A model generated the notes under the pieces. That model did not search any database. It worked only from the letters and a program-made list of their open reading frames with translations, and was not told the DNA's origin. A DNA stretch of 64,000 nt. Origin: Saccharofermentans sp. Lineage in GTDB: Bacteria > Bacillota > Clostridia > Saccharofermentanales > Saccharofermentanaceae. How positions within the stretch are numbered: the first letter of the stretch is position 1; the number at the start of each line of letters is the position of its first letter. The DNA lies in NCBI GenBank assembly GCA_016292135.1, contig JAEFAZ010000004.1:1-64000 (forward strand), in the 5' to 3' direction. This document shows positions 1 through 7,213 of the stretch, piece after piece. Position numbers and translations under genes: made by a program.

Positions 1-54
1 ATCAGTGTACTTTCGAACCATATGACGTTCTTTCATTGCCTGCTTCATATCCAT
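1..54 (-). CDS. Nitroreductase family protein, N-terminal fragment (runs off the window)
   Basis: Only the first 18 codons are inside the window; the gene continues beyond base 1. The start is an ATG (complement of 52-54) preceded by a strong GAGGAGG ribosome site (complement of 61-67). The visible peptide has the pattern ERHMVRKYTD, which matches the conserved N-terminal R-x-V-R-x-Y segment of FMN-dependent nitroreductases. The family call is an inference from this short stretch. It lies just outside the mobile element, so it is probably chromosomal flank. Confidence 0.5.
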   Translation of the reverse strand, partial: MDMKQAMKERHMVRKYTD

Positions 55-170
55 GTTATTTACCTCCTCGCACCTCGGTGCCTGTTTATAAGAGAAATGA
101 ATATTCCTACAAATCCCGATTTGTCATACTCATTTATATTAAAATATATTCGACTGTTTTCCCATTGTCC

Positions 171-191
171 CCGTAAACACTGTGTTTACGG
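171..191. repeat. Perfect 10-bp inverted repeat near the left element end
   Basis: CCGTAAACAC (171-180) and GTGTTTACGG (182-191) are perfect inverted arms around a single base. It sits between the chromosomal flank and the integrase arm-type repeats, so it could be part of the recombination core or a terminator-like hairpin. No T run follows on either strand. Confidence 0.5.
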
Positions 192-218
192 CATTTCCCT
201 GACCAATTTCAGCTGATT

Positions 219-257
219 TTCCCTTATCTTTTCCCTTACGAGAAATCTATAAGGGAA
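219..257. repeat. Putative integrase arm-type sites, left end
   Basis: TTCCCTTA occurs at 219-226 and again at 231-238, exactly 12 bp apart, followed by the inverted form TAAGGGAA at 250-257 just past the integrase stop codon. The same pair at 12-bp spacing plus an inverted copy recurs at 6145-6218 at the other end. This matches the paired arm-binding sites used by tyrosine integrases with an N-terminal arm-binding domain. The role is inferred. Confidence 0.6.
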
Positions 258-262
258 AACCG

Positions 263-1555
263 TCAGCCTGTCAGTTGGTCAAGTAGTTTAGCAGAGGCTT
301 TCTTGGATTCACGGTCTCCGTGTGCGTAGTGATTCATTGTTGTACTCACCTGCTCGTGCCCTAACATTTCCTGCACGTCCTTAGGCGATGCTCCGCTACG
401 AAGGAGATTCGTTGTAAAGGTGTGCCTTAATGTGTGGAAGTGAAATCCTTCAAGTCCCGGAACCCTTTTAGAAGAGTACTTGCAGATCGTATCAAGAGTG
501 CAAGGTCTCATAAGTGTACCGTCTTTGCGTCTGCAAACAAAGTCGATTCGCAGGTATTCCTCAGATACTTCGGTAATACCGTCAAAGGGGTAATATTCGT
601 AGTATATGCGGTTATTCTCATGAACTTCTTTGTAGTAGCAGTTCTGGTATAACGAGCCGTATTCCTTCTCGTTTGCCTTCTGCTGCTTTCTTGCTTCCTG
701 AAGTATCTTCGCGAGTTTGTCTCCGAAATCTACCACGCGGATCTTGGATCTCTTCGTAGGTCCGATCTCGTCCTTCCCACGAAGTCCGCTTCTTGCTACG
801 CTTCTTCTTACAGTAAGGTACCGCTCTTCAAGGTTGATATCCTGCCAGGTAAGTCCTGCAACTTCTCCGATACGAAGCCCTGTATAGTACGATATCTGTA
901 CCGGGAGCACAGCATCGGGATGGTGTATCTCCATATAAGAGATAAGATCCTTATACATCTGTACCGTCAAAGGCTTTGTCTTGGATTTACAATCCGCCTC
1001 AGTCTCGAATAGATCAGCTGTAGATTTCCTCTTTCTGATCTTTACATACTGCATGGGATTGAAGGTAATATACTTCTTAGGGAATACTGCATATCTGAAC
1101 GCCTGATTCAGAATACAGGAGAATGTGTTTACATAATCCTTTGTATATCCCTTGCCGGTATCAAGTTCACCTTCCTTGCCACCAAAGGTAACAAGATCCA
1201 TAAGAGCCTGAAGTTGTTCCGATGTTATGGAAACAATTCTCCTAGTGCTTATAGGATGCTTCTTGATCCTTCTGATGGTGTGCAGATAGTATCTGACGGT
1301 ACCGTTACTCAGAGAGCCAGGTTTGAGTTCTTCCTCTGCCCAATTGTCAAGGAGCTCTGCGAGTGTGATATTCTCCGCTGTCGCTATGAACTTCTTACTG
1401 TCGTATTCATCCATAGCCTGACGAAGGAGCTTCTCAGTCTCGCTCTTGCTTTCTGTTCCGACACACTCTTTCTGAATGAGTTTGCCGGAAGCATCTTCTA
1501 CGTAGAAGCGGTAATACCACTTCTTACCCTTTTTTCTTACAGATCCTTTTGCCAT
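263..1555 (-). CDS. Tyrosine recombinase / phage-type integrase
   Basis: Catalyses site-specific integration and excision of the surrounding element. The 430-residue protein has an N-terminal arm-binding domain (about 1-60, beginning MAKGSVRKKGKKWYYRF), a SAM-like core-binding domain (about 65-165) and a C-terminal catalytic domain. The catalytic set is visible: R228 in TGLRIGE, H374 and R377 in HTLRHTF, H400 in MLGHEQ and nucleophile Y410 in MNHYAH. Length is normal for Tn916/clostridial-element integrases. The start follows an AAAGGAAT ribosome site. Its stop codon lies six bases from the inverted arm-type site at 250-257, the usual terminal position of int in such elements. Confidence 0.95.
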   Translation of the reverse strand: MAKGSVRKKGKKWYYRFYVEDASGKLIQKECVGTESKSETEKLLRQAMDEYDSKKFIATAENITLAELLDNWAEEELKPGSLSNGTVRYYLHTIRRIKKHPISTRRIVSITSEQLQALMDLVTFGGKEGELDTGKGYTKDYVNTFSCILNQAFRYAVFPKKYITFNPMQYVKIRKRKSTADLFETEADCKSKTKPLTVQMYKDLISYMEIHHPDAVLPVQISYYTGLRIGEVAGLTWQDINLEERYLTVRRSVARSGLRGKDEIGPTKRSKIRVVDFGDKLAKILQEARKQQKANEKEYGSLYQNCYYKEVHENNRIYYEYYPFDGITEVSEEYLRIDFVCRRKDGTLMRPCTLDTICKYSSKRVPGLEGFHFHTLRHTFTTNLLRSGASPKDVQEMLGHEQVSTTMNHYAHGDRESKKASAKLLDQLTG

Positions 1556-1581
1556 TTAATTAAATTCCTTTCTTTAATCCG

Positions 1582-1634
1582 GCAATCGGAACTGTTGAAA
1601 TGCTACTTAATTACTATACGATAATTCCGATTGC
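1582..1634. repeat. Inverted repeat in the int leader, sharing a segment with the right end
   Basis: GCAATCGGAA (1582-1591) and TTCCGATTGC (1625-1634) are a perfect 10-bp inverted pair between xre and int. Bases 1583-1604 also match, in opposite orientation, bases 6090-6110 at the right end of the element with one inserted base. Possible roles are a repressor or excisionase binding site controlling int; nothing in the sequence decides between them. Confidence 0.5.
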
Positions 1635-1638
1635 TTTT

Positions 1639-2244
1639 CTAATCTTTTTGCAGCAGTCTCTTGAGCTGCATGTAAGCGTCTTTCGAATCCTTCGAATAAT
1701 TCCTGAGTATTACCTCAATGTCATTGAAGGCATTTATCGAGTGGGTTATCTCTCTGAGGAACATTACTTCGTTATATTCCTTAACGGAATCAAAGCCTGT
1801 TGTCTTTGCTATGTTCTTTCCTCTCTGAGATCCCTTGTACTTTTCACACCCTGAGCGGAACGAATCCAAGAAGGATTCATATTCGCTTAAGATGTAAATG
1901 AGAAGGTCTTTGGAAAAGGCAAATTCTTCGTCCTTGAGTTCTTCCTGTTCCATACAGGTAAGTCTTCCGAATATGTCCTGTAACTTCAGATCCTTCTCGT
2001 CTGAGATATCTGTTATGTATTCTTCTGTTTCTCCTTTCAGCCACTCGACAGAAACATGGAGAGCATCGGCAAGACCTTCAAGCACTAATTTCTTTGTGTT
2101 ATCGATAGAGCCTGTCTCATATCTCTGGATTGTGGACTTGTTGACATCCATCTTCTCAGCAACGTATTGCTGATTAAGACCTAATTCCAATCTCCTTTGT
2201 TTGGCTCTGCTACCGATAAGCTTTCTAAGCTCTTTATTACTCAT
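1639..2244 (-). CDS. XRE-family HTH transcriptional regulator of the element
   Basis: About 201 residues. The N-terminal helix-turn-helix (about 5-65) carries the Cro/CI pattern NQQYVAEKMDVNKSTIQRYE; the rest is a helical C-terminal region without a recognised domain. The start at 2244 (MSNKELRKLIG) is chosen because GAGGAGG lies about 10 bases upstream; an upstream in-frame start at 2298 would add 18 residues but has no better ribosome site. Located upstream of int on the same strand and divergent from the excisionase gene, the usual place of the repressor controlling excision and transfer genes. Confidence 0.85.
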   Translation of the reverse strand: MSNKELRKLIGSRAKQRRLELGLNQQYVAEKMDVNKSTIQRYETGSIDNTKKLVLEGLADALHVSVEWLKGETEEYITDISDEKDLKLQDIFGRLTCMEQEELKDEEFAFSKDLLIYILSEYESFLDSFRSGCEKYKGSQRGKNIAKTTGFDSVKEYNEVMFLREITHSINAFNDIEVILRNYSKDSKDAYMQLKRLLQKD

Positions 2245-2420
2245 ACGAAAATGCCTCCTCAAAGGTTTATGCAATAACTTTAGCACAAGGGAAATCAAAA
2301 TGCAATATGCAACCGCAAGAAATATTACAAAATTGCATAATGCTTGACAAGTTAAATCGCAGGCCTTATATTATGCGTAAGTCAAAAGTTGCATAATGCA
2401 ACAGAAAGGAGAGTGAAAAG

Positions 2421-2651
2421 ATGCAGAACATCAGGATGGCATATTCGATCGACGAAGCGGCGGAGTTTACAGGGATAGGAAGGAACACTCTCCGTATGCT
2501 GATCGAATGGAAAAAGCTGCCGGTACTGAAAGTCGGGAGAAAGCTTCTCATACGTGGTGACACGTTGGAAGCTTTCATCCGGCTGAACGAAGGCAGGGAT
2601 CTTAGGGACAGGGATACCGTCAAGGCTATCTCTGTCCATTCGGATGGATGA
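2421..2651 (+). CDS. Excisionase-family DNA-binding protein (MerR-like HTH_17)
   Basis: A 76-residue protein with a single winged HTH: YSIDEAAEFTGIGRNTLR, then the wing ending in LKVGRKLLIRGDTLEAFI, the standard excisionase/HTH_17 layout. Such proteins bind next to attachment sites and steer the integrase toward excision, or act as transfer-gene regulators. A ribosome site AGAAAGGAG precedes the ATG. It is divergent from xre with about 175 bp between, and followed by the putative oriT and the relaxase gene, so it probably belongs to the excision/transfer module. Confidence 0.8.
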   Translation: MQNIRMAYSIDEAAEFTGIGRNTLRMLIEWKKLPVLKVGRKLLIRGDTLEAFIRLNEGRDLRDRDTVKAISVHSDG

Positions 2652-2664
2652 AACCCCGTAGGGC

Positions 2665-2724
2665 GCCTTGACTTTTGATACGCAGTGTCAAAAGTCATAA
2701 GGCGTTACTTCTGACAGAAGTAAC
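2665..2724. other. Putative origin of transfer (oriT): two inverted repeats upstream of mob
   Basis: Two adjacent inverted repeats fill the gap before the relaxase gene. The first pairs GCCTTGACTTTTGA (2665-2679) with TCAAAAGTCATAAGGC (2688-2703), with a 2-base bulge; the second is GTTACTTCTG/CAGAAGTAAC (2704-2724) around one base. MobV relaxases are known to nick at inverted repeats just upstream of their own gene, so an oriT is the natural reading. The nick site cannot be placed. Confidence 0.45.
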
Positions 2725-2757
2725 AAGACTAAATCTAACGGAAAGGAGGTAAATTCG

Positions 2758-4074
2758 ATGTCGAAAACAATATCATTCGTTAAGGGTAAAGGAAGCATTA
2801 ACCATAACAACAGAGACTTTACAGCAAAGAACGTAGATGCGTCAAGGACATCTATGAACGTTATCTATGTACAGATACCGATAGAGGAAGCTTACGAAGA
2901 TATCTTCGGACAGGCGGTAGCAGATTACAATGCTAAGCAAAAAAGAAGCGACAGGAAGATAGGTAATTATCTTTCTAAGATAAAGCAGTCCAAGAATAAC
3001 GAGAAAGCCTTTTATGAGACGGTCGTACAGATCGGCAAGAGAGACGATACGGGAATCTTAGACGAAAACGGCAACATCACGGAAGATGCAATGCTGGCAA
3101 AAGAAGTATTGGACGAATACGCAAGGACATTTCAGGAGAGAAATCCGAACCTGATATTGTTCAATGCGGTACTGCACATGGACGAGGCTACCCCTCACCT
3201 TCACCTTGACTATATCCCCGTAGCACACGGATATAAGACAGGGCTGAAAACAAGGAACAGCCTTACTAAGGGATTACAGGAAATGGGAATCGCTCCTGCT
3301 ATAGGCAAGAACGACACTGAGACGATGCACTGGCAGAAACGGGAAAGAGATCACATAGCGGAATTATGCAAAACCAGAGGGATAGAAACAGAAGTTCTCG
3401 GGATAGTCCGGGACAATTACACCATACCTGAATACAAGGCAGCAATGCGCGAGAAAGAAGCGGCAGAGGCTGAGATAGAGATACTGCACTCCGAGAAAGA
3501 GGAAGCAATATCCCTGATAAATGCTACCGGCTCTCAGATCCAGAGCAACTACGAGGTTATCGACGAACAGGAAGAAGAACTAAAGTATATCGAGAAGCGG
3601 ATCGAAGAGGCGGAGCAAAAGATCAGAGCAAAGCAGGAAGAGATCGACAGCATCGCCGAAGCGATGAAGCCGTCAGATGCGGAACTACAGGAAATCGAAT
3701 CAAAGGTAACACCCGTTCCTTCCGTATTCGGTAAAGAACCGATGGTTAAGATGCCACGCAAGCTCTACGACAAGCTGATCGCAAGGTATCAGCTCGCAGA
3801 CACGCTCGAAAGGCTTTATCACGAATATGAATCTAAGACACGGACACTTAAGATCAGGGTCGATGAACTCAAGGCGGAAGTAGCTTTCCTAAAGGATAAG
3901 GTTCAGAAGTTTACAGACTTCATAGAAGCCAAGGGGCTTGTTGAAGCCTTCAAAGAGTTCCTGAATCCCAAGAAAGCTATCGAAAAAGTTAGGGATGACA
4001 GAGCTAAGAAGGCTGAGCCAAGGATAACCGGTACGGTTCCCGCAAAGAGAAAAAAGAGTGGAATAGCGAGATAA
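2758..4074 (+). CDS. MobV-family relaxase (plasmid recombination/mobilization enzyme, Mob_Pre)
   Basis: Nicks DNA at oriT and pilots the strand during conjugative mobilization. The 438-residue protein has the N-terminal relaxase domain (about 1-210) with the histidine-rich metal-binding motif HMDEATPHLHLDY around residues 140-152 and an N-terminal HNNRDF segment typical of MobV. The C-terminal half (about 220-385) is strongly charged and predicted coiled coil, as in other Mob_Pre proteins, ending in a basic tail. The ribosome site GGAAAGGAGG lies 8-10 bases before the ATG. It is directly downstream of the putative oriT. Confidence 0.9.
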   Translation: MSKTISFVKGKGSINHNNRDFTAKNVDASRTSMNVIYVQIPIEEAYEDIFGQAVADYNAKQKRSDRKIGNYLSKIKQSKNNEKAFYETVVQIGKRDDTGILDENGNITEDAMLAKEVLDEYARTFQERNPNLILFNAVLHMDEATPHLHLDYIPVAHGYKTGLKTRNSLTKGLQEMGIAPAIGKNDTETMHWQKRERDHIAELCKTRGIETEVLGIVRDNYTIPEYKAAMREKEAAEAEIEILHSEKEEAISLINATGSQIQSNYEVIDEQEEELKYIEKRIEEAEQKIRAKQEEIDSIAEAMKPSDAELQEIESKVTPVPSVFGKEPMVKMPRKLYDKLIARYQLADTLERLYHEYESKTRTLKIRVDELKAEVAFLKDKVQKFTDFIEAKGLVEAFKEFLNPKKAIEKVRDDRAKKAEPRITGTVPAKRKKSGIAR

Positions 4075-4153
4075 AAGCAAAGAGAGACCTTATCTTCACG
4101 GTACTGTAACAGTTTTTTCTTTATTTATTATCAACCGAGACGTAAAATATAGG

Positions 4154-4244
4154 TGCGACACAATCGAATAACTGTCCAAAGATAACTGACGTTTGGCAAA
4201 AACGTTAGTCTCTTTCATTATCTTTGGATGGTGATTGTGTCGCA
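4154..4244 (+). ncRNA. Structured leader or small RNA of unknown class
   Basis: Three nested stems are visible. Outer: TGCGACACAATC (4154-4165) with GATTGTGTCGCA (4233-4244), 12 bp. Middle: TCCAAAGATAA (4175-4185) with TTATCTTTGGA (4218-4228), 11 bp. Inner: CTGACGTTT (4186-4194) with AAACGTTAG (4200-4208), one G-U pair, loop of 5. A 9-base bulge lies at 4209-4217. It ends 23 bases before a rho-independent terminator, so it could be a riboswitch-like attenuator of the ligase gene, a free small RNA, or a DNA-level hairpin such as a single-strand origin. It matches no class I recognise. Orientation assumed from the terminator. Confidence 0.5.
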
Positions 4245-4267
4245 GCAATTGAGGCTAACGATTTTCG

Positions 4268-4297
4268 GTGCGGTAGCTTCGGTTGCCGCACTTTTTT
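4268..4297 (+). terminator. Rho-independent terminator just before the ligase gene
   Basis: GTGCGGTAGC (4268-4277), tetraloop TTCG, GTTGCCGCAC (4282-4291), then six T. All ten positions pair when G-U is allowed. It ends 16 bases upstream of the ligase ATG, so it either ends mob or small-RNA transcription or acts as an attenuator. Confidence 0.8.
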
Positions 4298-4313
4298 ATT
4301 GCGAGGAAATAAT

Positions 4314-6053
4314 ATGAATACGTCAGAGGTTAATAAAACTGGTTATCCTTCTATAGATAAACCTTGGTTGAAGTATTACAAGAAAGATCTGAACGGAAAG
4401 ACTTCCGATGATTTCATATCTATTCCATCATGCTCAATCTACGATCACTTGTTTTCCCGTACCAAACCATATCTTGATGAAGTAGCACTAGATTATCTGG
4501 GTACAAAAATATCTTATAAGCAACTGCATCAAAACATTGAAAAGACCGCTAAAGCTTTAAAAGCTATCGGTGTAGAACGAGGACAGATCGTTTCTGTATG
4601 TCTTCCCAATATTCCAGAGGCAGTATACCTTTTTTATGCCATTAACAGAATTGGAGCTGTTTCCAACATGTTAGACCTCAGATGTGCCAGTAAATGGTTA
4701 AAGACTGCTCTGAATGACGCACATTCTGAAGTGCTTATTTGTCTTGATTTAGTTTCTGAAAAGTTCAACGAGTTTTTATCGGATACTGAGGTAAAAACAA
4801 CCATAAGCGTTTCTTCAATTGAATCTCTTCCTACAATAAAGCGTGATATAGCCAAATTAACACATAAGGAACTGAATCCGTCTGTTCCTGTATCGTTTAT
4901 CCCTTGGTCGAAGTTCATTAACAATGGCAAACGGTATTCAGGTGATATAGACGTTGAATTCGAAGAAAATGCAGATGCCGTTATAGCCTATACCGGTGGA
5001 ACGACGGGCGACCCCAAAGGTGTAGTCGGAACAAATGAAACAATAAACGCACAATTCCTGTCTCAATTAGAATTCGGGCATAATTGCACGATGAGAGACA
5101 GAATGCTTGCATTAGCACCCCCGTGGACATATTACGGCCTGTGCAATTCCTTAAACAACTATTTGTGTATAGGTGCTTGCGTTGTTCTAATCCCCAAAAC
5201 AGATCCAACTGAATTTGGGAATCTAATTAAATCGACTAAAGCAAATTTTATAATAACTGTTCCATCATGGTTAAATGTATTGCTCTCGGATAAAAGTATA
5301 GAAAACCTTGATTTGTCTTTTGTCAAAGCACTTGTAGTGGGTGCGGATAAGCTGGATGAGACATTGGAAGAAAATGTTAATATGTTCCTTCACAGTCACG
5401 GATGTACCACAAATGTATCTAAAGGTTATGGAATGACGGAAGTTATGGCTGCGGCTGCCTGTTCTAGTGACGATGGTGTTATAGGCAGTGTTGGAATTCC
5501 AACTCCGGGAATTATTATATCTGCGTTTACGGAGAACACAGAAGGAACAATCTCAGAATGCAAATTAGGAGAAACGGGAGAAATAGCAATTCTGTCACCT
5601 TGTATTATGAAAACATATTTCGGTGCGGCACAATCCGAAAACAGTGAGATTAAGAAGCTCCATTCAGATGGGAAAATATGGGCTCACACTGGTGATTTGG
5701 GATATATAGGCGAAGATGGGCGTGTTTATATTGTTGGAAGAAAAAAGAGGATGTTTGTAAGAAATGGATACAAAGTATTCCCGGCAACTATCGAGAAAGC
5801 TTTATCTAAGCATCCATCAGTATCACAAGCTGCTGTTGTTTCTGTTCCTGATAAAGAACATGGAAACATTACAAAGGCGGTAATCGTCTTAAACAAACCA
5901 GCAACAGACACTGAACCAATTGAAAATGAGTTACAGGCAATGCTGACTGAGGAATTGTATGATTATGAGTTGCCAGATATTTATATTTTTGATAAGGCAT
6001 TACCGCTGACGCCAATGGGAAAGGTTGATTATAATGCTCTGGAAAAGATGTAG
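4314..6053 (+). CDS. AMP-forming acyl-CoA synthetase/ligase family protein (element cargo)
   Basis: About 579 residues of the adenylate-forming (ANL) superfamily: activates a carboxylic acid with ATP to an acyl-adenylate. Visible motifs are the P-loop-like AYTGGTTGDPKG (about residue 225), GYGMTEV (about 371), HTGDLGYIGEDGRVYIVGR (about 458) and the C-terminal lysine context PMGKVDY. Substrate is unknown; no carrier-protein or condensation domain is present. The start at 4314 is chosen for the GAGGAAAT ribosome site and because the frame upstream runs through the terminator. Base composition is visibly more AT-rich than the surrounding chromosome, which fits recent transfer. It is the only evident cargo of the element. 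Confidence 0.85.
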   Translation: MNTSEVNKTGYPSIDKPWLKYYKKDLNGKTSDDFISIPSCSIYDHLFSRTKPYLDEVALDYLGTKISYKQLHQNIEKTAKALKAIGVERGQIVSVCLPNIPEAVYLFYAINRIGAVSNMLDLRCASKWLKTALNDAHSEVLICLDLVSEKFNEFLSDTEVKTTISVSSIESLPTIKRDIAKLTHKELNPSVPVSFIPWSKFINNGKRYSGDIDVEFEENADAVIAYTGGTTGDPKGVVGTNETINAQFLSQLEFGHNCTMRDRMLALAPPWTYYGLCNSLNNYLCIGACVVLIPKTDPTEFGNLIKSTKANFIITVPSWLNVLLSDKSIENLDLSFVKALVVGADKLDETLEENVNMFLHSHGCTTNVSKGYGMTEVMAAAACSSDDGVIGSVGIPTPGIIISAFTENTEGTISECKLGETGEIAILSPCIMKTYFGAAQSENSEIKKLHSDGKIWAHTGDLGYIGEDGRVYIVGRKKRMFVRNGYKVFPATIEKALSKHPSVSQAAVVSVPDKEHGNITKAVIVLNKPATDTEPIENELQAMLTEELYDYELPDIYIFDKALPLTPMGKVDYNALEKM

Positions 6054-6057
6054 AGCA

Positions 6058-6110
6058 AAAAGCATTTCGAACTAAGGTATAATATCAAAAGCATTTCAAC
6101 AGTCCGATTG
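6058..6110. repeat. Direct repeat and mirror copy of the int-leader segment
   Basis: AAAAGCATTTC occurs at 6058-6068 and 6087-6097. The second copy extends into AGCATTTCAACAGTCCGATTG (6090-6110), the reverse complement of 1583-1604 except for one missing base. Conservation at both ends of the element suggests a protein-binding site for the element's own recombination or regulatory proteins. Confidence 0.5.
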
Positions 6111-6144
6111 TCACAAGATGTTATATTGTGTAATCAGATAATCA

Positions 6145-6218
6145 TTCCCTTATTCTTTCCCTTATCAGCGTCGTAATACCAAAAGGAACGACAAAACACG
6201 AGGGAAAACTTAAGGGAA
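6145..6218. repeat. Putative integrase arm-type sites, right end
   Basis: TTCCCTTA at 6145-6152 and 6157-6164 (12 bp apart) and TAAGGGAA at 6211-6218 reproduce the arrangement at 219-257. The gene-free stretch 6054-6410 holds these sites, the 6058-6110 repeats and a small inverted repeat GTGTTA/TAACAC at 6260-6274; no gene is seen there. Confidence 0.6.
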
Positions 6219-6410
6219 AGCAGACCGCATTAAATTCCAATGTTTTCGGGGCTTTGAGAGTGTTATCGTAACACAATACAGAAGAATAAGAGATTAAAAG
6301 ATTGTCATCTTAATCAATTAAAAGTTAATCGACAAAGGGAAAGTCCCTCTATCAACAATAATATACCATTCGTTGCAACGCCCTTTAACAAATAAATGAT
6401 CAGCTTATGT

Positions 6411-6524
6411 TTACGATCCTTGAAATGCAATATCAGGCATCGATTTATATGCACGGAACCCGTTAAGTTTTGCCTTCTCCCATTCCCGGTAAGTGAAGGG
6501 ACTAATAATCGCTTCAACGGACAT
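6411..6524 (-). CDS. Possible small protein or gene remnant of 37 residues
   Basis: An ATG at 6524, two bases after the stop of the next gene upstream on this strand, opens 37 codons ending at TAA 6411-6413 (begins MSVEAIISPFTYREWEK). Codon choice looks coding-like, and it may be translationally coupled to the transglutaminase-like gene. It lies against the right edge of the mobile element, so it could be a truncated gene end. No family recognised. Confidence 0.3.
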   Translation of the reverse strand: MSVEAIISPFTYREWEKAKLNGFRAYKSMPDIAFQGS

Positions 6525-6525
6525 G

Positions 6526-7029
6526 TTAAAGATCCATTCTTGAAAGAATAAACTCCGGCGCCTCTCCTATGACAACAGAGTCTGTAATCTCAATTACTTC
6601 ACAAGCATCTTTACTATATTCGGATATAAAGCACTGTTCATTATCAAAAACTATTTCCTTCCCATACCAGGGCTTTGCAGATCGAGGTGTCAATTCCAGA
6701 TATATGGTCTTGTCTTCTGCGTAAAAAGTCAAAACTGTATGGAACATTCCATGCTGCCTGTCATGCAAAAGCCAGATCTTACTCGGAACACTCTGTTCAT
6801 CAAGAATAGCCTTCATCAGAACAACTATGTCGTTGCAGGTACCCACTTTTGCCTGCCTGGTATCTCCGGGATCTTGAACGCGGTACTCCGACAATAACCG
6901 GTCAAAGAATTCCTTATCAAACCCATTAGACATATCCGGTTTGTATGTCTTTCCATTCAGATAAAACCCATATTCATAACCATTGTCTAAAAGCTCATCT
7001 TTAAGCAACCGGCATATTCTTTGAATCAT
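6526..7029 (-). CDS. Transglutaminase-like domain protein
   Basis: A 167-residue cytoplasmic protein with the core of the transglutaminase/cysteine-protease fold: catalytic Cys in KVGTCNDIVVLMKAIL (about 88-103), His in MFHTVLTFY (about 122-130) and the acidic position near YLELTPRS (about 137). In this superfamily the Cys-His-Asp triad acts on peptide or isopeptide bonds; the actual substrate is unknown. There is no signal peptide or membrane segment. A GGGGGAT ribosome site precedes the ATG. It borders the mobile element on its downstream side. Confidence 0.65.
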   Translation of the reverse strand: MIQRICRLLKDELLDNGYEYGFYLNGKTYKPDMSNGFDKEFFDRLLSEYRVQDPGDTRQAKVGTCNDIVVLMKAILDEQSVPSKIWLLHDRQHGMFHTVLTFYAEDKTIYLELTPRSAKPWYGKEIVFDNEQCFISEYSKDACEVIEITDSVVIGEAPEFILSRMDL

Positions 7030-7213
7030 AGATAATCCCCCGGTAAATAAATAGTTTATCAGCTAACCACCTAATTATACCAAGCATCTCCGGCTGTCCA
7101 TAGCATATTGTATCTTTGCTAATTCTTATCGGATATTACATCATGCTATAATTGCCTTGGCGGGTAAGCAGCGGGGAAACATCAGAACAGCCTGTAAGGC
7201 ATCGGAGGGGAAT

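Larger units (their letters stand above)
219..6218. mobile_element. Integrated mobilizable element (integrase, repressor, excisionase, MobV relaxase, ligase cargo)
   Basis: The span is defined by the matching arm-type repeats at both ends; the true boundaries must lie slightly outside, within 55-218 and 6219-6410. Gene order is integrase and XRE regulator leftward, then excisionase-like HTH, a putative oriT, MobV relaxase and an AMP-forming ligase rightward. It has a relaxase but no type IV secretion or coupling protein, so it should need a helper for transfer (IME rather than ICE). No convincing direct repeat marking attL/attR could be identified by eye. Confidence 0.7.

Noticed and set aside
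1..60. GGTTCGAA-like stretch as the T-arm of a tRNA target gene
   Set aside because: It lies inside the coding frame of the nitroreductase-like start and no acceptor or anticodon arms can be drawn.
22..216. 64-codon plus-strand frame at the left edge
   Set aside because: No ribosome site, covers the antisense of the nitroreductase start and the repeat region; coding quality is poor.
183..6415. TGTTTACG at 183-190 and 6408-6415 as the attachment core direct repeat
   Set aside because: Only eight bases and not in a convincing position on both sides; such a match is expected by chance in these intervals. An empty-site comparison is needed.
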